Shown: positions 18,880-31,299, counted from the stretch's first letter. The stretch is 64,000 nucleotides of DNA from Chlorops oryzae (GCA_020466095.1 CM035806.1:51251783-51315782); one strand, 5' to 3'. Translations and numbers: made by a program. The notes: generated by a model from the letters alone, not told the origin.

Positions 18880-21519
18880 TATGTATTTCTTGATTTGGAG
18901 AGGTTTTTACCCTTTTCCAACGCTTTTTTTTTCTCGATTGTTTATAAACACCATCATGCTAACTTCCACGATGCATCTTTCTTACATTATTTTGTTCTTT
19001 CTCTGTTTTTTATTTTTTGGAACTTACAACATTCAACATTGGCAACTAGAAAAAAAAAAAAACAAATAGTCGAAAAATAGAAGAAAGAAAACCAAAGCCA
19101 TTCAAATTGACGATTGTCTGAAATCCATCTCCCTCCACACACACACGCATACACATCCCCCTGTATCAAATTTATATAACCAGCCAAACACACAATAGAA
19201 TTGCACCCACGATTTTCGGAAGTCAAATCATTAAAAACGTAAAAGAGTCGATTCGCTCAGAAGTATGCTATGAAAAAATGTATTTGATTATTTGTCGTTT
19301 TCTTTCTTTTTTGGCGGGAAAATGGCTATAAGCACCAAAGAAGCCTGCACCAAAACCACCTTCACCACATCCTCCTCCACAATTGATAGCGAAAGAGTAC
19401 CAATGTGAGAATGCCTACATCGAACATTCGCAGAGTCAGGTCTGATTCTCTCTCGCTCGTGCTCGCGGCCGCGCTCTTATCCTCATACCATTGCAATCAT
19501 GCATGTATGCACATGTTTCTGGCGTTGTCCACTTGAACAGCAATAATTTTCGGCATGTTACTACATACTCCTATACTCCTCCTATCGTCCTATCATCCTT
19601 TCGTCCTATCGTCCTGTCCGAGTCTCACAGCGTCCACCATCGTCGCATCGTCGCGTCGTCCTACCATCGTAATCCAATCGCTTGGATGATGTCTCTGCTG
19701 TCATTGGTCTTGCTCCTGTTCCTGTTTCCGTTGCTTTTTCGTTGTTATGTTTATATCGCAGCGACTGATGAAAATAAGTCGAAAAAATAGCAAATGAATT
19801 GAATTATTGCAAAAATCAACGAAAAATGAAAGAAAACGAAGCCAGTGCAGACATGAAAAGTGAAACAAAAAAGCGAAATAAGCATATAAATAAAAGAAAT
19901 AAAGAGTGAAAAAATTCGAATAAAAAATAAAAAATAGACTCAAAACAAAAGAACAATCGCTGAAGAACGTATGTAAGTGCCGAATGAAAACGAAAGGAGA
20001 CTGGCAATGGGAAGTGTGCGATAGTGAGTTGGGGACGTGATGAGGGGGAGACAAGTGTTCTGAACCAACTGCTTCGAGTGCCAATGAGTATTCTCGTTCT
20101 ATATCTCTCGCCCTCGCACACACACACACACACTGCCCTTCTCACTCTGTCTTTCACATTTCAACTGCTTCACGTTGGTTTTTTCTTTTTCATTTGTTTC
20201 ACTTCGTTTGTTGCATATTTTTGGGCGACGTTAAATTATAATTCACACATGCCATTTCATGATGTAGCGCAACAGTGCTGAGCAATTGCAGGGTTGAGAG
20301 CCTCACAAAAATTGGAAGGCAAAAAAAAAAAAAAAAAAATATAAAAAAAAAAATGAAAATATGGAAAAAATCCAATTTTTCCCTTATTTTTGTCCCCCCT
20401 TTTTTAATGAGTGCGCGTTACGGTCAAGCGTTTTTTGTGCCATGCATAAATGAGTCAATGAGAGTTAAAGCGCATTGCGTTGGGTGTTACTGAGAGTGTG
20501 GGGTCGGGCAAGTGGTTGTTACTCCATAACGCTATAATGCTATAACTGGCAGTCCAAGCCCAGTCGGTCTGTCATGTATGGCGGACAAAAAACGAGCCAA
20601 AAGAATTAGATGAAATGCAATGAGCCGAAGTGTGTGTTGCTGGCACTCGTATGTGCTGCAGCGTCAGTGGCAGTGGCGGCGTTTTTTCTTTCATTTTCTT
20701 TTTCTTCTCGGCTCAACAATATTTCGCTAGGTGGTGGCATTAATTGCAAAAATTTTCAGCTTATCGATTGGCGGAGTTGGGCTGCATTCGAATGCGTCGG
20801 TAGCCGCTGCTGACTGTTTAATAAGTTCACTTGTATCAAATTTTGTCGTTTTCTATTTTTGCACAAAAAAAAAAAAAAAAAAAGAAAATTAAAAAAAAAA
20901 TTAAAAGAATTTTTTTCCTTCCATTCTTTCTTGTTGAAGGCTTTGTTTTTCTCACATAAAAAGTGGGAGGAGTAGAGCGAGCATTGTGATGTACTGCAGT
21001 GTAGAGAAGAGTAGAGTAGAGAGATGCATACGCTGCGGAAGAAGCTCGCAAAAAAATCATGCTCCCCATTGAAATGTAAGAATAGGGATTTGTTGTGGGA
21101 GCGGGGGGCAGGGGGTTACATTAACTTGTTGTATCAGGTATACATATGATGTGTGAGCATGCACAACGGAATCGCATCTCGTTTGCATTGCTTATGCAAA
21201 CATGAAATTTCGTTGTTTGTCTTTTCATGCATTTTTTATTATGATGCCTATGACTGACCATTCAATGCGTCTTTTAGCTTAATACAAATGCACATAATTT
21301 CATTATGAAAATGAAAAACAAATGTTTTTATGTATAATGGAAAAATTTGCACAGAAAAAATTGGTGATTTGTTTTTTTTTCCAACTTGATACAGCGAATT
21401 GGCACTGTCCATTTGAAAGCATGGGTTTTTTTTTTAATAAGTATTTGTTGTTGTTCGGCCCTTATTGTTAATATTTTGTAATTGTTGTAGGTTTTGGCCG
21501 TAATAGACAAAACCAATAT
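18880..21519. other. Unassigned region with simple repeats
   Basis: Plus-strand A-runs at 19048-19062, 20322-20354 and 20864-20900. CCTATCGT-type tandems at 19570-19615. An A-rich leader-like stretch at 19785-19990, a CA run at 20117-20132 and a C/T-rich region at 20080-20160. Open frames of 70-140 codons on both strands are Phe/Ser/Leu-rich shadows of these tracts. No gene identified. Confidence 0.4.
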
Positions 21520-21660
21520 CCAATATATTTCAAGGATATCTCAAGGACACTTCGTAACAGGAACCTTAAAAATGCTTTCTACAGTGATTTTAGATAGTAC
21601 CTATCGAAAAGTAAACAAAGATTTAAAATCCCTTTCTGCGACCGCAGTCGGAAATATCCT
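21520..21660 (+). repeat. Dispersed repeat B, copy 1
   Basis: CAAGGATAT.TCAAGGACACT and the following 110 bp (ending ATTTAAAATCCCTTT) match 63893-64000 in the same orientation. The adjoining part of that copy matches 46470-46690 inverted. The family is unclassified and non-coding. Confidence 0.6.
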
Positions 21661-22196
21661 TTTTATCTGGAATAGATTTTTCAGTCGATTAAGGGTAAAT
21701 TTGGACTGTGGTTAGATTTTTCTATAGGACTAGCCAATTTTTGTTACTTTTTTGTTTCGCAAATTCACCTGATATTGCTATACGGAAAAATCATATTGAT
21801 GCATATCAATCACATGTATACCCGAGAAGTATGCAACATTTTTTAAAATTTTCTATTTTTAAAGATGTTGCACCCGGCTGAGCGTATTGAGTTTTAACAT
21901 ACTTAATCTTGGTATAAAACTCTATTTTCATGAATTTTCTTTAAGCTTGTCGCATATCTGGAACAACAAAACAATTGGCATGAAAAAACATCCTTCAACG
22001 TGAGCACGTATTGATTTTGGCAAAATTGCTTGAAAAATATTTTTGTAATATTTTCTTAGCAATTTTCTATATATGACCTTTCAAATGAATATTCTATCTT
22101 TAAAATTGCCTTAATTATGATTTTTTTTTAAATTTTCTCAAAAATCCCCCGTTTATCAAAGATATTCAAGGACCATGGGAGAAGTACTGTGAGAGC

Positions 22197-23741
22197 AAAC
22201 GATTGTACGTTACGTATACGACAGGTATGTATGTGGGTCCTCAGTGCGTATTAGAGCCCTGCATGGGTATGCCTTTTCGCGTATTCGAATACATTCACAT
22301 GTTTACGAAAACGTCATTGTACTAATTCAAGCGACATGAACAAAGTAAGCATTGCCACTCGTTTGCGTGAAGCAAAGAGTGTGAAAGAGAATGAAAACGG
22401 GGGCAGAGAATAGTTGTACGAGTGAGACGCGCATATTCGAATATGAGTACAACTATTCGAGTATCTCGAGTTGCTCGATCGAGTTAAATTTTATTATTAC
22501 AGTGTTAAGCTCGAGCCCATTGAAAATGCTCAATTTCATGACATACATACATACATTTATATACGTACAGATGTTCAGTTATCAAAAATAAAAGTGAAAT
22601 GAATTTTGTTTCCAGGCGTGAAATTATACATATGTATATCATGTTATTAATGATTTCAACTAATAAGAAAATTAAAGCCTTCCGTAGGATAAAAATTAAA
22701 CAAAACTAATTTCCTTCTCCTTTTGAAATTTGAGACAAAATATGGCTGGCTTCGCGGGACTCGTTCAAATCCTAAAATAAGTCACACGTTCAATAAATTC
22801 ATCAAATTGTTTCAATAAATTCAAGAAATCGTTTCAATCTACCTTCCCCATAGATTTCCATAGTTTCGATATTTTCCATTCAAACGTTGCAAACTTACAC
22901 ACAACAGTTTGTTAACTGCAACGATTCAAATGCAAGAGAACAATTTGCCGTATGTAAAACCCGGTTTATTGTTTTGCACGCTAATGCTTTTTCTGAAATA
23001 CCCAAAATACCCGAATGCCGAACAACTACAACATTGTATTGAGAAGTTTTGAGCGGGACAACAGAGAAGCTGAGAGAGCAGAGATCAATACAACATTCGC
23101 TGCAAGAGCATGAGAGCATTTATCAATTCATTTCATCCCTCACAGCAACTCGAACATGGGTACTGGTACAATGAGTGAAGGAGTGGAATTGTAAACAGAA
23201 TACATTCATGCAGTGCTCTAGTGCGTATACGCAATGTATGCTCGTACAGTACTAAAAACCCACGTTTTAAAAAAATAAAAATGCAGTTTTTTGCTTATAA
23301 CTTTCACTCTTGTCATCCGATCGTCGAGTTCTGGGGCTTTAAATGTTCGTTACGGTTTTCGCAAAAACTGTTTTGCCTAATATTGGGATAATTTTTACTG
23401 GGTGCTACGATATGGCTTGATAAGTGAATGAAAGTAGCGAAAAATATGAGCAAAAAATGGCCCTTCTGACCTCATAGAAGCCACAATTAGAGTCGTAGGG
23501 TGGCGTTTAGGCACTTAAAATTTGCTTGGCTATTTTATACGGTAATTGAGTTATGGCCCTAAATATGGGGCAAAGTAGAGAAAATTGACTCATTTTCACA
23601 TTTTGGGCCATATCTCTACTTAAATCCATCAAACCAATGACCTTTTTGGAATGAGGGAGCCCTAAGCTAACATAAAATAACCATTCGAAAAAAAGTGTAT
23701 GAAAAAAAAATTTTTTTGTAGCATTGTGTAATTGAGTCTCT
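22197..23741 (+). repeat. Dispersed repeat C, copy 1, split by a hAT MITE
   Basis: The left piece (22197-22251) and right piece (23229-23741) together match the uninterrupted inverted copy at 41003-41605 over about 570 bp, including CATTGGTTTGATGGATTTAAG (plus strand of copy 2) and the ACGAGCATACATTGCGTATAC end. Superfamily unknown: no good TIR was seen. Non-coding. Confidence 0.8.
22252..23220. mobile_element. Non-autonomous hAT element with exact 8-bp TSD
   Basis: The ends are TAGAGCCCTGCATG and (inverted) TAGAGCACTGCATG, 13 of 14 identical. The flanks are GTGCGTAT on both sides (22244-22251 and 23221-23228). The empty site, with a single GTGCGTAT, is present in the second copy of the host repeat near 41560-41580 (minus strand). 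The 8-bp TSD and TAGAG termini define hAT. The 969-bp interior has no transposase. TTCGAATA, CTCGAG and CGATCGAG motifs near 22436-22485 may be sub-terminal binding repeats (inference). Confidence 0.92.
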
Positions 23742-24058
23742 TATCAGCTGGCGTGTCAAGTATGAATTGCATCTCGATAGTATATTTGCGTTTGTACTTG
23801 TTTTCTTGTTACAAAATTTTTATGTCGTCGAAATTTCAAATGGGGATTTCATTAATCCAGTGGTCGGCTAGTGCTGTTTTTTAGTCATAATTGTTCTTTC
23901 CCAGCAGAAAATGTCGCTATACACACGGTGGCGTTTTTCTATCGACTTTGTCAATGGGTACAGTCACCACTTGTATCCAGGCAATGCATTACTGCAATAG
24001 ACATTTCCCATTACATGTCTTTGGATGTCAATAGGAGACCGTGCTACTGTTGACATGG
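23742..24058. other. Unassigned sequence
   Basis: No repeat pair or gene identified between dispersed repeat C and the Transib MITE. A 60-codon frame at 23871-24053 has no recognisable feature. Confidence 0.4.
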
Positions 24059-24063
24059 TGCCG

Positions 24064-24419
24064 CACAGTGTCCCGAAAGCGGCCAAAAATAGTCAAAATA
24101 AAAGGTCAGATTTCGAAGGATTTTTTTTTTTAATGGACTCTTGTGCTCTACTTACCAACTTTAAGTGGGCGTACACAAAAAAGTAGGCGTGGCAGCGTCA
24201 TGAAATCAAAACTTTCCAACTCAAGGGTATAATACTAATTTCTTTTTAGAATTTCAAATCTGTAGGCCCAAAATTGCGAAATTTCGGTCCCCCTCCGATT
24301 TTCACAATTTTTTCAAAATTTCTTAATTTCATAAATATAAACCTCCAAACCAAATTTCATTGGTCTACGACAACTCCTTCTATTTTGGGCCAAGCAATGT
24401 ATGGAGTCGGGACACTGTG
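24064..24419. mobile_element. Transib-type MITE with RSS-like 12- and 23-spaced ends
   Basis: 356 bp. The ends share CACAGTGTCCCGA (inverted) and are flanked by a perfect 5-bp duplication TGCCG (24059-24063 and 24420-24424). The left end reads CACAGTG, 12-bp spacer, CCAAAAATA (24083-24091). The right end, on the minus strand, reads CACAGTG, 23-bp spacer, CCCAAAATA (24381-24389). Terminal heptamer and TSD match the full Transib element at 11233-13949, so that family or a relative could mobilise it. Non-coding: the 93-codon frame across its right part is not a believable gene. Confidence 0.9.
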
Positions 24420-24424
24420 TGCCG

Positions 24425-25272
24425 TGTCTCTGTCGGATTTTCCACAGGAATGGCGACTTGCCATCGTTTTAAACTTTGATTTTGTTGTTCCGACATATGC
24501 TTGTCCACATATGTACATCATTCATCATATTTTAATTCAAGTATGTATGTTATAGTTATGTTACGCTGTGTTACTAATCGAATCCTAAGAGGCCAAAATC
24601 TGTTTCTTCAATTTTTTTTTTCACCAGATATTCATTCAAAATTTCAAGAAATTCGTTTTAAATGCCAAGTAAAAAAATGCTCAACCCGTCTATAGGGTGG
24701 GGTTAGAACTCCCAAACCACTTGATTTCTCGTGTTTTCGATAAAGATAAACCGATATTCGAAAACAATGTCTCTTTTGTGTTGTTTAATAATCTATTTAG
24801 CTTGACACGCCTAATAAAGAATGTTTTACACTTCAGAGTAAGTATAACAAATATATACATAGCTTCTCATCATTGGATCTGAAATTTGTCGGATTACGAG
24901 GCAGTCGCTTGTAAAAAAAAAAAAACATTATTTAAAAAAATCCGTAAAAAATCTTATACAAAACATGGCCCTATAAACCCGATATTAACCGGATAAACGA
25001 GGCAAAAAATCCCGATTCACTCATTCATTACTATCTCAAAGGTCAGTGCTTTCTTATGTTTTGATCTAACCCTGCAGAAAAGGCAATTGATTCCATATGA
25101 ATTATAAAGGCTTTTCGTGCGATATTGTCCAACTTTTAAGCTTTTCTTCCAATATACTTAAGCTGTATGTATGTATGTTTGAATGTATGTACGTTTGAAT
25201 TCTGAATGCTCCTTATGCTATGTTCTCAATAGGCCAGGTTAGCGTTATCGGGTTTCAAATGTCAAAACACAT
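24425..25272. other. Unassigned AT-rich sequence
   Basis: Contains short T- and A-runs and TATG repeats (25165-25195). No gene or element was identified. Confidence 0.4.
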
Positions 25273-26526
25273 ATGGGTCATTCTTTTACAAATCGAACAC
25301 ATTTTTGGACTGAATATCCCCGATTGCTCCAAAAAGTTTTTTACAGTTTCTACAAATGAAGCTATTCAATATGCAGTACAAAATTTTTCTCGAAATGCAT
25401 TATTCACGGAAGACCGTTACTTTAAAGTTGCTGAAAATCTGGTTTTTTGTTAAATTATCTGATTTTAAAAACCTTATATCTCCTGTTGCACTTGGCCGAT
25501 TTGACTCGGATTTTCACTTCTTGATAGATAATTTTATGCGCTTTAAATCTGCGTTCATATTTTTGGCATATGTTTTATAAAACACATAGAAAAATACAGT
25601 TGAATTTTTAAAATTCACTTTTGGAGCAGGCGCCCCAAAAATAACATATTTTTTCCAACACCATTGTGTGCGCCATAATTTTTTCCTTAATATAAACTTT
25701 TTTCTAGAATAGCGTTTTTTGTTATTTGAAAGTTATTAACCATTTTATAACGTGAAATCTGTAATTCCTTAAAACATAAAGTCATACAATAAAAAGATAA
25801 AAAATTAATTACGCGTACTTTATATCTAATTAATTCATCAAAAGTATAATAAGTAGATAGGCAGGTGTACAAAAATTTCGCGTTATTTGCAAACGTTAAT
25901 TTAAAGCAGGAAACAGGCTTGTATGATTTGAAATAACAAGTATAACTCCCTAAATAAAAATACATAGCCACCTCGATTGCGAGATTTAAAATTAATGAAA
26001 TTTTCTTCGAATATGTTTTAAGGAATTACAGATTTCACGTTATAAAATGGTTAATAACTTTCAAATAACAAAAAACGCTATTCTAGAAAAAAGTTTATAT
26101 TAAGGAAAAAATTATGGCGCACACAATGGTGTTGGAAAAAATATGTTATTTTTGGGGCGCCTGCTCCAAAAGTGAATTTTAAAAATTCAACTGTATTTTT
26201 CTTTGTGTAATATAAAACATATGCCAAAAATATGAACGCAGATTTAAAGCGCATAAAATTATCTATCAAGAGGTGAAAATCCGAGTCAAATCGGCCAAGT
26301 GCAACAGGAGATATAAGGTTTTTAAAATCAGATAATTTAACAAAAAATCAGATTTTCAGCAACTTTAAAGTAACGGTCTTCCGTGAATAATGCATTTCGA
26401 GAAAAATTTTGCACTACATGTTGAATAGTTTCATGTCTAGAAGCTGTACCAAAAAATTTGCGCAATTCGAAAGACCTAATTTCATTTTTTCTCTTTATTT
26501 GTTCGGTTTATAAAAGAATGCCCCAT
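25273..26526. mobile_element. Long inverted repeat (foldback element / potential hairpin RNA)
   Basis: Arms 25273-25776 and 26012-26526 are inverted copies around a 235-bp spacer. The inner ~400 bp of each arm is almost identical (for example GGCGCACACAATGG inverted, and GTTGAATTTTTAAAATTCAC against GTGAATTTTAAAAATTCAAC); the outer ~100 bp is more diverged. The tips are ATATGGG(T/G)CATTCTTTTA, with TA outside, so a Tc1/mariner-type MITE with very long TIRs is one reading. A transcript through it would fold into a ~500-bp duplex. Confidence 0.85.
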
Positions 26527-27192
26527 ATAACAAAAATCATCTAACCCGAAAATATACCCTGGGTTAACATTTAACTCTGAGCTTATTTTTCTCATTCATA
26601 ATTGTTATAAGGCAACGTAAAAAATAATTATCAAAAAATAACCGTTTTGAGCAACGAAAAACCAAAAAAATCCTAATCATAAGTATTATCGACTAACGTA
26701 AAAAATGTTCGTCGTTTTAAAGGCAATTTTTTCGATTCAAAAAAAATTTAATAGTTATTTAGGATCTCTGCTTAAAACCATTTAAGGTTTTTTTTTTTTT
26801 TTTACAAAGCTAGCTAGACTATCTAGACTTTTTAAACTCTTTTTACAGTTGCTAATTTCCAGTATTTCGCATTGATTGGGTTAAATGGCTGTCATTGCAA
26901 TCGGACGGTGTACTTCAATACTTAGTGTGTTGGGGGGTAATTTGCGAACAAAAAAAAAAAGAAGAAAAAAAACGTAAGCAGGAAAATTTTTACAAAAGAA
27001 ATGACAAAAAAAAGGAAAAAAGAATACGAAGAAAATAGCGTAAACCAATTTAATTATTGGCAATTAATGCAACGGCATTACCATTTATACCTATCCAAAT
27101 GATACTGCCATAAGCTCCTATCGAAGAAAGGTCTAAACATTAGCGTCGAACAGCTTACTTAGCCCAAACGAATGTTAAAAAAATAATATATG

Positions 27193-27246
<54 letters not shown>

Positions 27247-27741
27247 TATATTGCCGCAAATTGCTCAGTTTATAAGGGCGTGGGTAAGAATCGTCCATAC
27301 TCTCTGTAGAATATTTTGCTATGAGCTTCAATTAAATGTTATTTGCATAGGAAATTAACATAATTGCGGGTAAAAGTAAAAGGTAAACTTCTCTAATGGA
27401 GATAGAGTGGGTGAAAAATATCCCAATACACGTAGACGATACGGAAAAAGCAAACGAAAACTAAGGAGATAGACCGAGTGAGCGAGAGTGAGAGAGAGAG
27501 AGGGGGGGTGTAGAAAAAAAATGTCGCAATTAAAGGTTGTTTCGTTTTGTCGGTTAACACCTACTGCAAAATGGGTTTCAACGGTCCGAATATTTTTGTC
27601 TTTTTTATATTATTTTGTTTCTTCTTCTTTTTGTTTGTATTCTGTATTCCTCCAAATAGGAATTTTTCGTTGGAAAAGATTTTGAGGGATTTTTTAGGGT
27701 TAAATACTTAAATGATTTTATTTGAAATTTTTTTATAAACA
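26527..27741. other. Unassigned region with (TA)n microsatellite
   Basis: Includes an A-rich stretch at 26948-27020, a (TA)n tract at about 27188-27250, and GA then G runs at 27484-27508. No gene was supported. Confidence 0.45.
27188..27250. repeat. (TA)n microsatellite
   Basis: About thirty TA units with minor interruption (CATATATATA at the right edge). Confidence 0.9.
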
Positions 27742-28627
27742 TTTTTATACCCGACACACTCTGTGTCGAGGGTATATTGCGTTTGTGTGGTTGTGTGTAA
27801 CACCCAGAACCAGTCGAGATAGACCATACAAAATATATATAGAAATGATCAGCGTCACCAGGAGATTCGATTTAGCCATGTCCGTCTGTCTGTCCGTCTG
27901 TCTGTCCGTCTGTCTGTCCGTCTGTTTGTATACAGTTTTCTTATCGAAGGAGTTGAGCTATCGCGACAAAATTTGGTATGCGTGCTAACGGGGACATGAG
28001 TAAAAATAAGTTCGAGAATGGACCCGATCGGACCATTTTTAGGGGTACCTCCACTAATAGGGTCTGTTACGAAAATCACAAAAACTGCTCTAAAGACGAA
28101 GTTTTTCAAGATATTTTGATGAATTTTGATATTTGATCATATTTAAAGGACAGTAATATTATTTCCAAAAATTGTAAAGAGTGGGCGTGGAAGAAGGGCG
28201 GTTTCCGAAAATTGTCTCCTTCACCCTAAATTCAAATGGGACTTGAACGAAATTTGACACTTGTGCTTCCTTTGAAGCCTTAAACATCCTTCCAAAAAAT
28301 TTCTTTGATCGGTCCATTTTAAAGGGTACCTCCAGTACTAGGGTCTGTCACAAAAATCACAAAACTGCCTTAAAATCGGACTTTTTCGAAATATTTTAAT
28401 GAAACTTAAAATTTGAGCGTATATTTAAGCCTCCGATTATAGTTCAACAAAAATTGGAAAAGTGGGTGTGGCAAAGGGGCATTTTTCATAAAGAAATTTA
28501 TCAAAAGTCGGAATATGGGGCCCCTTATGGTCTTAAACACCTCTTGATATTAAAAATTATTTGAACATGTGTGTATGTGTCGGGTATTCTATTGTCTGGC
28601 TCGCCTGACTATAACACCCTTACTTGT
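27742..28627 (+). mobile_element. Helitron-derived non-autonomous element, family 1, copy 3
   Basis: The same 5' TACCCGACAC hairpin, GTCY tract (27880-27925), inverted GTGTCGGGTA (28577-28587), complete 3' hairpin GGCTCGCC with flanking GTC/GAC, and CTTACTTGTT end. More diverged from copies 1 and 2 through its middle. Confidence 0.85.
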
Positions 28628-29016
28628 TTTTTACATTTTTTTTTTACATTTTTTTTATATATTTTATTTTTTATTTCTTTTTTTTTTTTTTTTTTGTTGG
28701 TTCTTTATTTGAATATCGTAATGCAGTGTGTTATCAGTTAGATATTTTGCATTGAAAGCTTGGAAAAACCTCGAAAAAATGCAAGTGTCAGATTAAATGG
28801 ACATTCACGAGCAAAGGAAATTAAACCTTACATTTAAAAGACCATGTGCATTGAAATAAAAAATAAAAAAAATAAATAAAAAAAATTGATATGGAGGAAT
28901 GTCGTTGATAAAGATGAAGAATCTCTTATAACGAAGACAGTAACAGGCAAATAGACAAACGACTCTAAGCATTATTATATAAGACCATCCATCAAATCAA
29001 ATTCTTTTATGCCAAT
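28628..29016. other. Unassigned sequence
   Basis: T-rich at 28630-28700 directly after the Helitron-like element, then AT-rich unique sequence up to the next copy. Confidence 0.4.
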
Positions 29017-29630
29017 GCTTTTTATACCCGACACATTCAGTGTCGAGGGTATATTGCATTTGTGCGTACGTGTGTAATCCAGAACCACTCGAGATAGACC
29101 ATACAAAATGTATAAAGAAATGATTAGTGTCACCAGGAGATTCGATGTCTGTCCGTCTGTCCGTCTGTCTGTCTGTCTGTTTGTATACAGTTTTCTTATC
29201 GAAGAAGTGGAGCTATCTTGACAAAATTTGGCATTCTTGTCGGCGGGGACATGGGTAAGATCAAGTTCTAGAATGGGTCCGATGTAATCATTTTTAGGGT
29301 ACCTCCACAACTAGAATCTGTCACAAAAATTCCTAGAACCGCCTTCAAATCGGGTCTTTTAAAGATAGTAGTAATCTAGAATTTAAGCTTAAATTGGAGA
29401 CTCCGACTGAATTTCATAAAATTAGTAGGCGTGGCAAAAGAGCAGTTTTTATAAACTCCAACTCGAAGAAAAATCGAAATGTATATGAAACTCGAAAGGG
29501 CCTTTAAAATCTCAAGAATACCTTGTCTTAATGGTAATGGTTAAAAAAAAAGTGTACAAACACAAAAACATGCCTGTTTCGGGTATTGTAGTATTGTCAG
29601 GGTCGTCTGACGCTTTAATACCCTGAATTG
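29017..29630 (+). mobile_element. Helitron-derived non-autonomous element, family 1, copy 4 (diverged, shorter)
   Basis: The 5' end TATACCCGACACATTCAGTG, a GTCY tract (29148-29180) and CCAGAACCACTCGAGATAGACC match the family. The middle is shortened, and the 3' end is eroded (TTTCGGGTAT, GTCAGGGTCGTCTGAC, AATACCCTGAATTGGTT). It is probably the oldest copy in the window. Confidence 0.75.
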
Positions 29631-29631
29631 G

Positions 29632-30585
29632 TTAAAAGTATTTTGCATCAAATTATTTCAATCAAATAGAATTGCAGACATTAGTCTCTTCTTTCATTTC
29701 AATGTTTTTTTTTTTTTTGCAAATACAAAATCCTTTTTCAGCTTAACATATCCTCTTTCTGTGGCCAGTCCGTTGGTGCTAAACGTCTCATTTAAAGGGA
29801 ATAAAACAATTAAAAGCCATAATTTAATCATATTCGGACACACAAACACGCGTTTGTTCGTTTGCGGGTGTGTCTGTGTGTGCCGTAAACATATTGTCAA
29901 CGTGTTTGTCACTGTCATTGGAGCCTATTTAAAGTGTCAGTTTAACCAACAATAGCCACAGCAGTTGATATTCGAACGCAGATAGGCTATTAACTATTGG
30001 CATGCCATTGAGTCGAAAACAATTGCCTTTTGTATTCATAATATGTGCGAGTTGCTGCTGCTTATGCTTGTTACTCTGCCTACGCCACCACTGCTGCCAC
30101 CGCCACTGCTGCGGTTTAAAGAGGGGACAAAAATAATTCAATAATAAACTTGATGCCTGCCGTCCCACTGTGTGGCTGTGTTTTTTCCCATATTTTCTCG
30201 AATCATTTACTCATTTAAGTCACATGCACACCGCTTTGCTCCATTTTCATCTTCTGTACATATTGCCTTCAGCCAGTCAGACAGTCAGTCGTATAGTCGT
30301 ATGGCTTTTAGTTTTACTTAACTCGAATCAACCCATAGGTACATAACTTTATACACTATATCTCACAATATTGCTGGGAGTCCTTTTAATGACATAATTA
30401 GTGCCAACAAACCATGTAAAAAATGTAAAAATTTTCATCACAGTTACTTATTATTTTTGAGTGTTGCATAAAGACCCGTAACCATATGGTTGCACTGGCC
30501 AGAACATACGTATTTTTATTGTTGCACTTTCTGCACCCAGTACGAACACCGCTCTTACAGCTTTCGTCAGATCAATGAAGCCTTT
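29632..30585. other. Unassigned region
   Basis: A GT-rich patch at 29860-29885, GCTGCC/CCGCC-rich sequence at 30050-30115 and CAGTCAGT at 30275-30290. No gene was supported. Confidence 0.4.
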
Positions 30586-30591
30586 TTTTTT

Positions 30592-30753
30592 TGGCGGTGG
30601 CGGATTTGCCAAATAACCAACATAGCCAGCTAGGACGGCAAATTCTGACCGTCAATGCTTTAGTAACAGAAAAGGCGAAAATTAGGCTGCTCTCTGAGGT
30701 GGCAAAGTCGCAACTGCCAAGGGCGAAAAACTGCCTTAATCCGCCCCTGCTTT
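30592..30753. mobile_element. hAT-like MITE with GGCGGATT termini
   Basis: The left end CGGTGGCGGATTTGCC faces CTTAATCCGCCCCTG at the right, an imperfect inverted repeat. The minus-strand block CGCCCTTGGCAG and TATGTTGGTTAT recur, rearranged, at 61190-61255. CAGGGGCGGATT-type ends are common in hAT elements. I could not find a matching 8-bp TSD, so the exact ends are uncertain. Confidence 0.55.
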
Positions 30754-30877
30754 TCTGAAGTGGTACGACTAAATAAAACGTAATCCATTCTCTTCTGTTT
30801 CGGTGTCCAATGTCCTTTTTTTGTTTTTGGAAAAATAACAAGTGTGACTTTTTTAGAGAAGAGCCCCAATGAGTATA

Positions 30878-31299
30878 GTTTACGTGACCAACTTTTTGTT
30901 ACCAAAAATCGGTACAAATACCGGAATTGCATGTGAGAAATCGGTACACATAAAACGAAGAAACCAATACCATGAAATGTGTATTTTATTTATTCCAGAG
31001 TAATTTACCTCAAAATTGAAGAGAAATAAAGGGTCCTCAATTTCAGATCTCAAAAACCGTAGCAATTTAGGATATTGTACTCTTAACATAAAAAAATTAA
31101 AAATTTTTTGTTCATTCCATTAAAATCATTATTTCCTATTTCGATTTTTGAATGTATATTTATCAGTTGAACCGATTTTTTCTACTAATTTCGGAGTTTT
31201 TTTTATTTCATTTTGCCTGTCGTAAAATTCTGTTCAGTCGTACCTTGCCTCACAATTCGGTACAATACCGGAAAAATCGGTAAAGTTGGTCACGTAAAG
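30878..31299. mobile_element. Short TIR element with TA flanks (mariner-like)
   Basis: The left end GTTTACGTGACCAACTTT is matched by the inverse of AAAGTTGGTCACGTAAAG at the right; interior inverted blocks ATCGGTACAAATACCGG and CCGGAAAAATCGG continue the symmetry. TA lies outside both ends (30876-30877 and 31300-31301). The right TA is also the start of a TACAGTAGAACC motif that could be the edge of another TA-inserting element. Confidence 0.65.
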
